In this document: piece after piece, positions 50,824-51,367 of the stretch | How positions within the stretch are numbered: the stretch's first letter is position 1 | Layout of the letters: each line of letters begins with the position of its first letter | Assembly (NCBI GenBank): GCA_016285575.1 | Contig: JAEEQX010000007.1 | Coordinates: 1 to 51,367 of the forward strand | Direction: 5' to 3' | DNA: 51,367 bases | DNA from: Lachnospiraceae bacterium | GTDB taxonomy: Bacteria > Bacillota > Clostridia > Lachnospirales > Lachnospiraceae | Notes under the pieces: generated by a model | Database searches by the model: none | Told to the model about the DNA's origin: nothing | What the model saw: the letters and a program-made list of their open reading frames with translations, nothing else | Translations under genes and position numbers: made by a program

Positions 50824-51033
50824 ATGTGTTGGTTTTTCGAAGATGATTCAAATGTTGAATATGATTATAAAAGACTTAGAAAAGACCTCGAGAATGAGTA
50901 CGCAATACAGAGTGCTACATTCTCAGGAGGCTTCGGATTCTGCCAGATGCTTGATGTATCCAGAGCAAGTGAACAGGAACTCATCAAGATGGCAAAAAGA
51001 GAAGGATTCAATCTTAGAAAATACAGAAAATAG
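50824..51033 (+). CDS. Small hypothetical protein
   Basis: 69 residues: acidic N-terminus (MCWFFEDDSNVEYDYKRL), a Gly/Phe patch ATFSGGFGFCQMLD in the middle and a basic C-terminus. AGGAGG at 50811-50816 fits the ATG at 50824. No family recognised. First of four closely packed small ORFs, with a small hairpin (ATGGG/CCCAT) in the gap before it. Confidence 0.7.
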   Translation: MCWFFEDDSNVEYDYKRLRKDLENEYAIQSATFSGGFGFCQMLDVSRASEQELIKMAKREGFNLRKYRK

Positions 51034-51043
51034 GGGAATATAG

Positions 51044-51175
51044 ATGAAAAAGATTAAGTTTTGGATCTGGAAATGCTTTCATAGGAAGCAAGTACGCTGC
51101 AAGCACTTCTGTGGCAGTTGTGAATACTATGAAGACTGCGTAATGGATACCAAGGTAACAACGGAGAGCAGGTGA
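51044..51175 (+). CDS. Cysteine-rich 43-residue protein
   Basis: M-K-K-I-K-F-W-I-W-K at the start, then CFHRKQVRCKHFCGSCEYYE with a further Cys (DC); five cysteines in 22 residues suggest metal binding. A modest AGGGGA precedes the ATG, ten bases after the previous stop. No family recognised. Confidence 0.55.
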   Translation: MKKIKFWIWKCFHRKQVRCKHFCGSCEYYEDCVMDTKVTTESR

Positions 51176-51179
51176 TTAT

Positions 51180-51344
51180 ATGGAATGTTTCTTATGTGTA
51201 TTAATCGCATTCGCAATTCCGGTTGAAATATCACTTATATTTGCAATTATCAAAGGAATCACTGAAGGAACCAGAGATGCCATGATAGACATTATTGACG
51301 ATGCTTTCGATGAATGGGATAAAAAGAGTCAGAGCAAGAAATAA
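51180..51344 (+). CDS. Small single-span membrane protein
   Basis: 54 residues: hydrophobic N-terminal segment (CVLIAFAIPVEISLIFAII), then an acidic helix (IDIIDDAFDEWDKK). AGGTGA lies just before the ATG, four bases after the previous stop. Function unknown. Confidence 0.55.
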   Translation: MECFLCVLIAFAIPVEISLIFAIIKGITEGTRDAMIDIIDDAFDEWDKKSQSKK

Positions 51345-51357
51345 TGGAGGGAGAAAC

Positions 51358-51367
51358 ATGGCTCATG
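51358..51367 (+). CDS. Start of a further ORF, truncated by the right edge
   Basis: GGAGGGAG lies six bases upstream of ATG 51358, followed by Ala-His and the window end. Only three codons are visible, so nothing can be said about the product. Confidence 0.5.

Overview
The window is about 51 kb of a low-to-moderate GC Bacillota chromosome, most likely from a Clostridia/Lachnospiraceae bacterium (Butyrivibrio- or Pseudobutyrivibrio-like). This rests on gene content and order: an acyl-CoA dehydratase activase-related pair, a dnaE-pfkA pair, a LacI-like/GGDEF fusion, a DUF3791/DUF3990 cassette, strong AGGAGG ribosome sites and AT-rich spacers. No rRNA, tRNA, insertion sequence or CRISPR array was seen. 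The first gene is cut by the left edge and the last gene has only three codons.

Layout. 1-3.6 kb: acyl-CoA dehydratase activase-like protein split into two overlapping genes. 3.7-5.6 kb: a soluble LacI-like/GGDEF diguanylate cyclase. 5.9-10 kb: coiled-coil tail-anchored protein, LysM/G5/M23 peptidase and murA (cell wall). 10-19 kb: dnaE, pfkA, a SpoU rRNA methyltransferase, corA, proC, a plsC-like acyltransferase. 18.9-19.2 kb: a probable type I toxin-antitoxin locus (40-residue membrane peptide with a convergent antisense RNA driven by a perfect -35/-10). 19.2-25.8 kb: truA, an unusual rubredoxin/acidic linker/glutamate-synthase-like protein, two small membrane proteins, a phosphohexomutase. 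25.9-32.5 kb: cell-surface polysaccharide genes (three GT2 glycosyltransferases, a polyprenyl-phosphate sugar phosphotransferase, an LCP ligase). 32.5-35.3 kb: HtrA and ClpX. 35.3-41.4 kb: CYTH protein, THUMP methyltransferase, rdgB, yfcE, an AbiE toxin-antitoxin pair, RlmI-like methyltransferase. 41.6-46.9 kb: Tim44-like protein, EAL phosphodiesterase coupled to an output-less 7TM sensor, WYL regulator. 47-51.4 kb: accessory region with a DUF5684 membrane protein, a DUF3791-DUF3990-small-protein cassette, a MerR/TipAS regulator, membrane proteins, and a run of tiny ORFs at the right edge.

How they fit together. Envelope building dominates: hexose phosphate metabolism (pfkA, phosphohexomutase), a lipid-linked sugar primase, glycosyltransferases and LCP attachment, next to peptidoglycan synthesis (murA) and cutting (M23) and envelope quality control (HtrA). 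Cyclic-di-GMP is made by the GGDEF protein and broken by the EAL protein. Three separate toxin-antitoxin-like loci (type I, AbiE, DUF3791/DUF3990) sit between housekeeping genes.

The items most worth a second look are the type I locus with its 5'/3' inverted arms, the rubredoxin/glutamate-synthase-like fusion, two consecutive polysaccharide genes whose Shine-Dalgarno and start codon are separated by a hairpin, the DUF3791/DUF3990 cassette, and the output-less sensor coupled to an EAL protein. All functional names are from reading motifs by eye; no database search was run.
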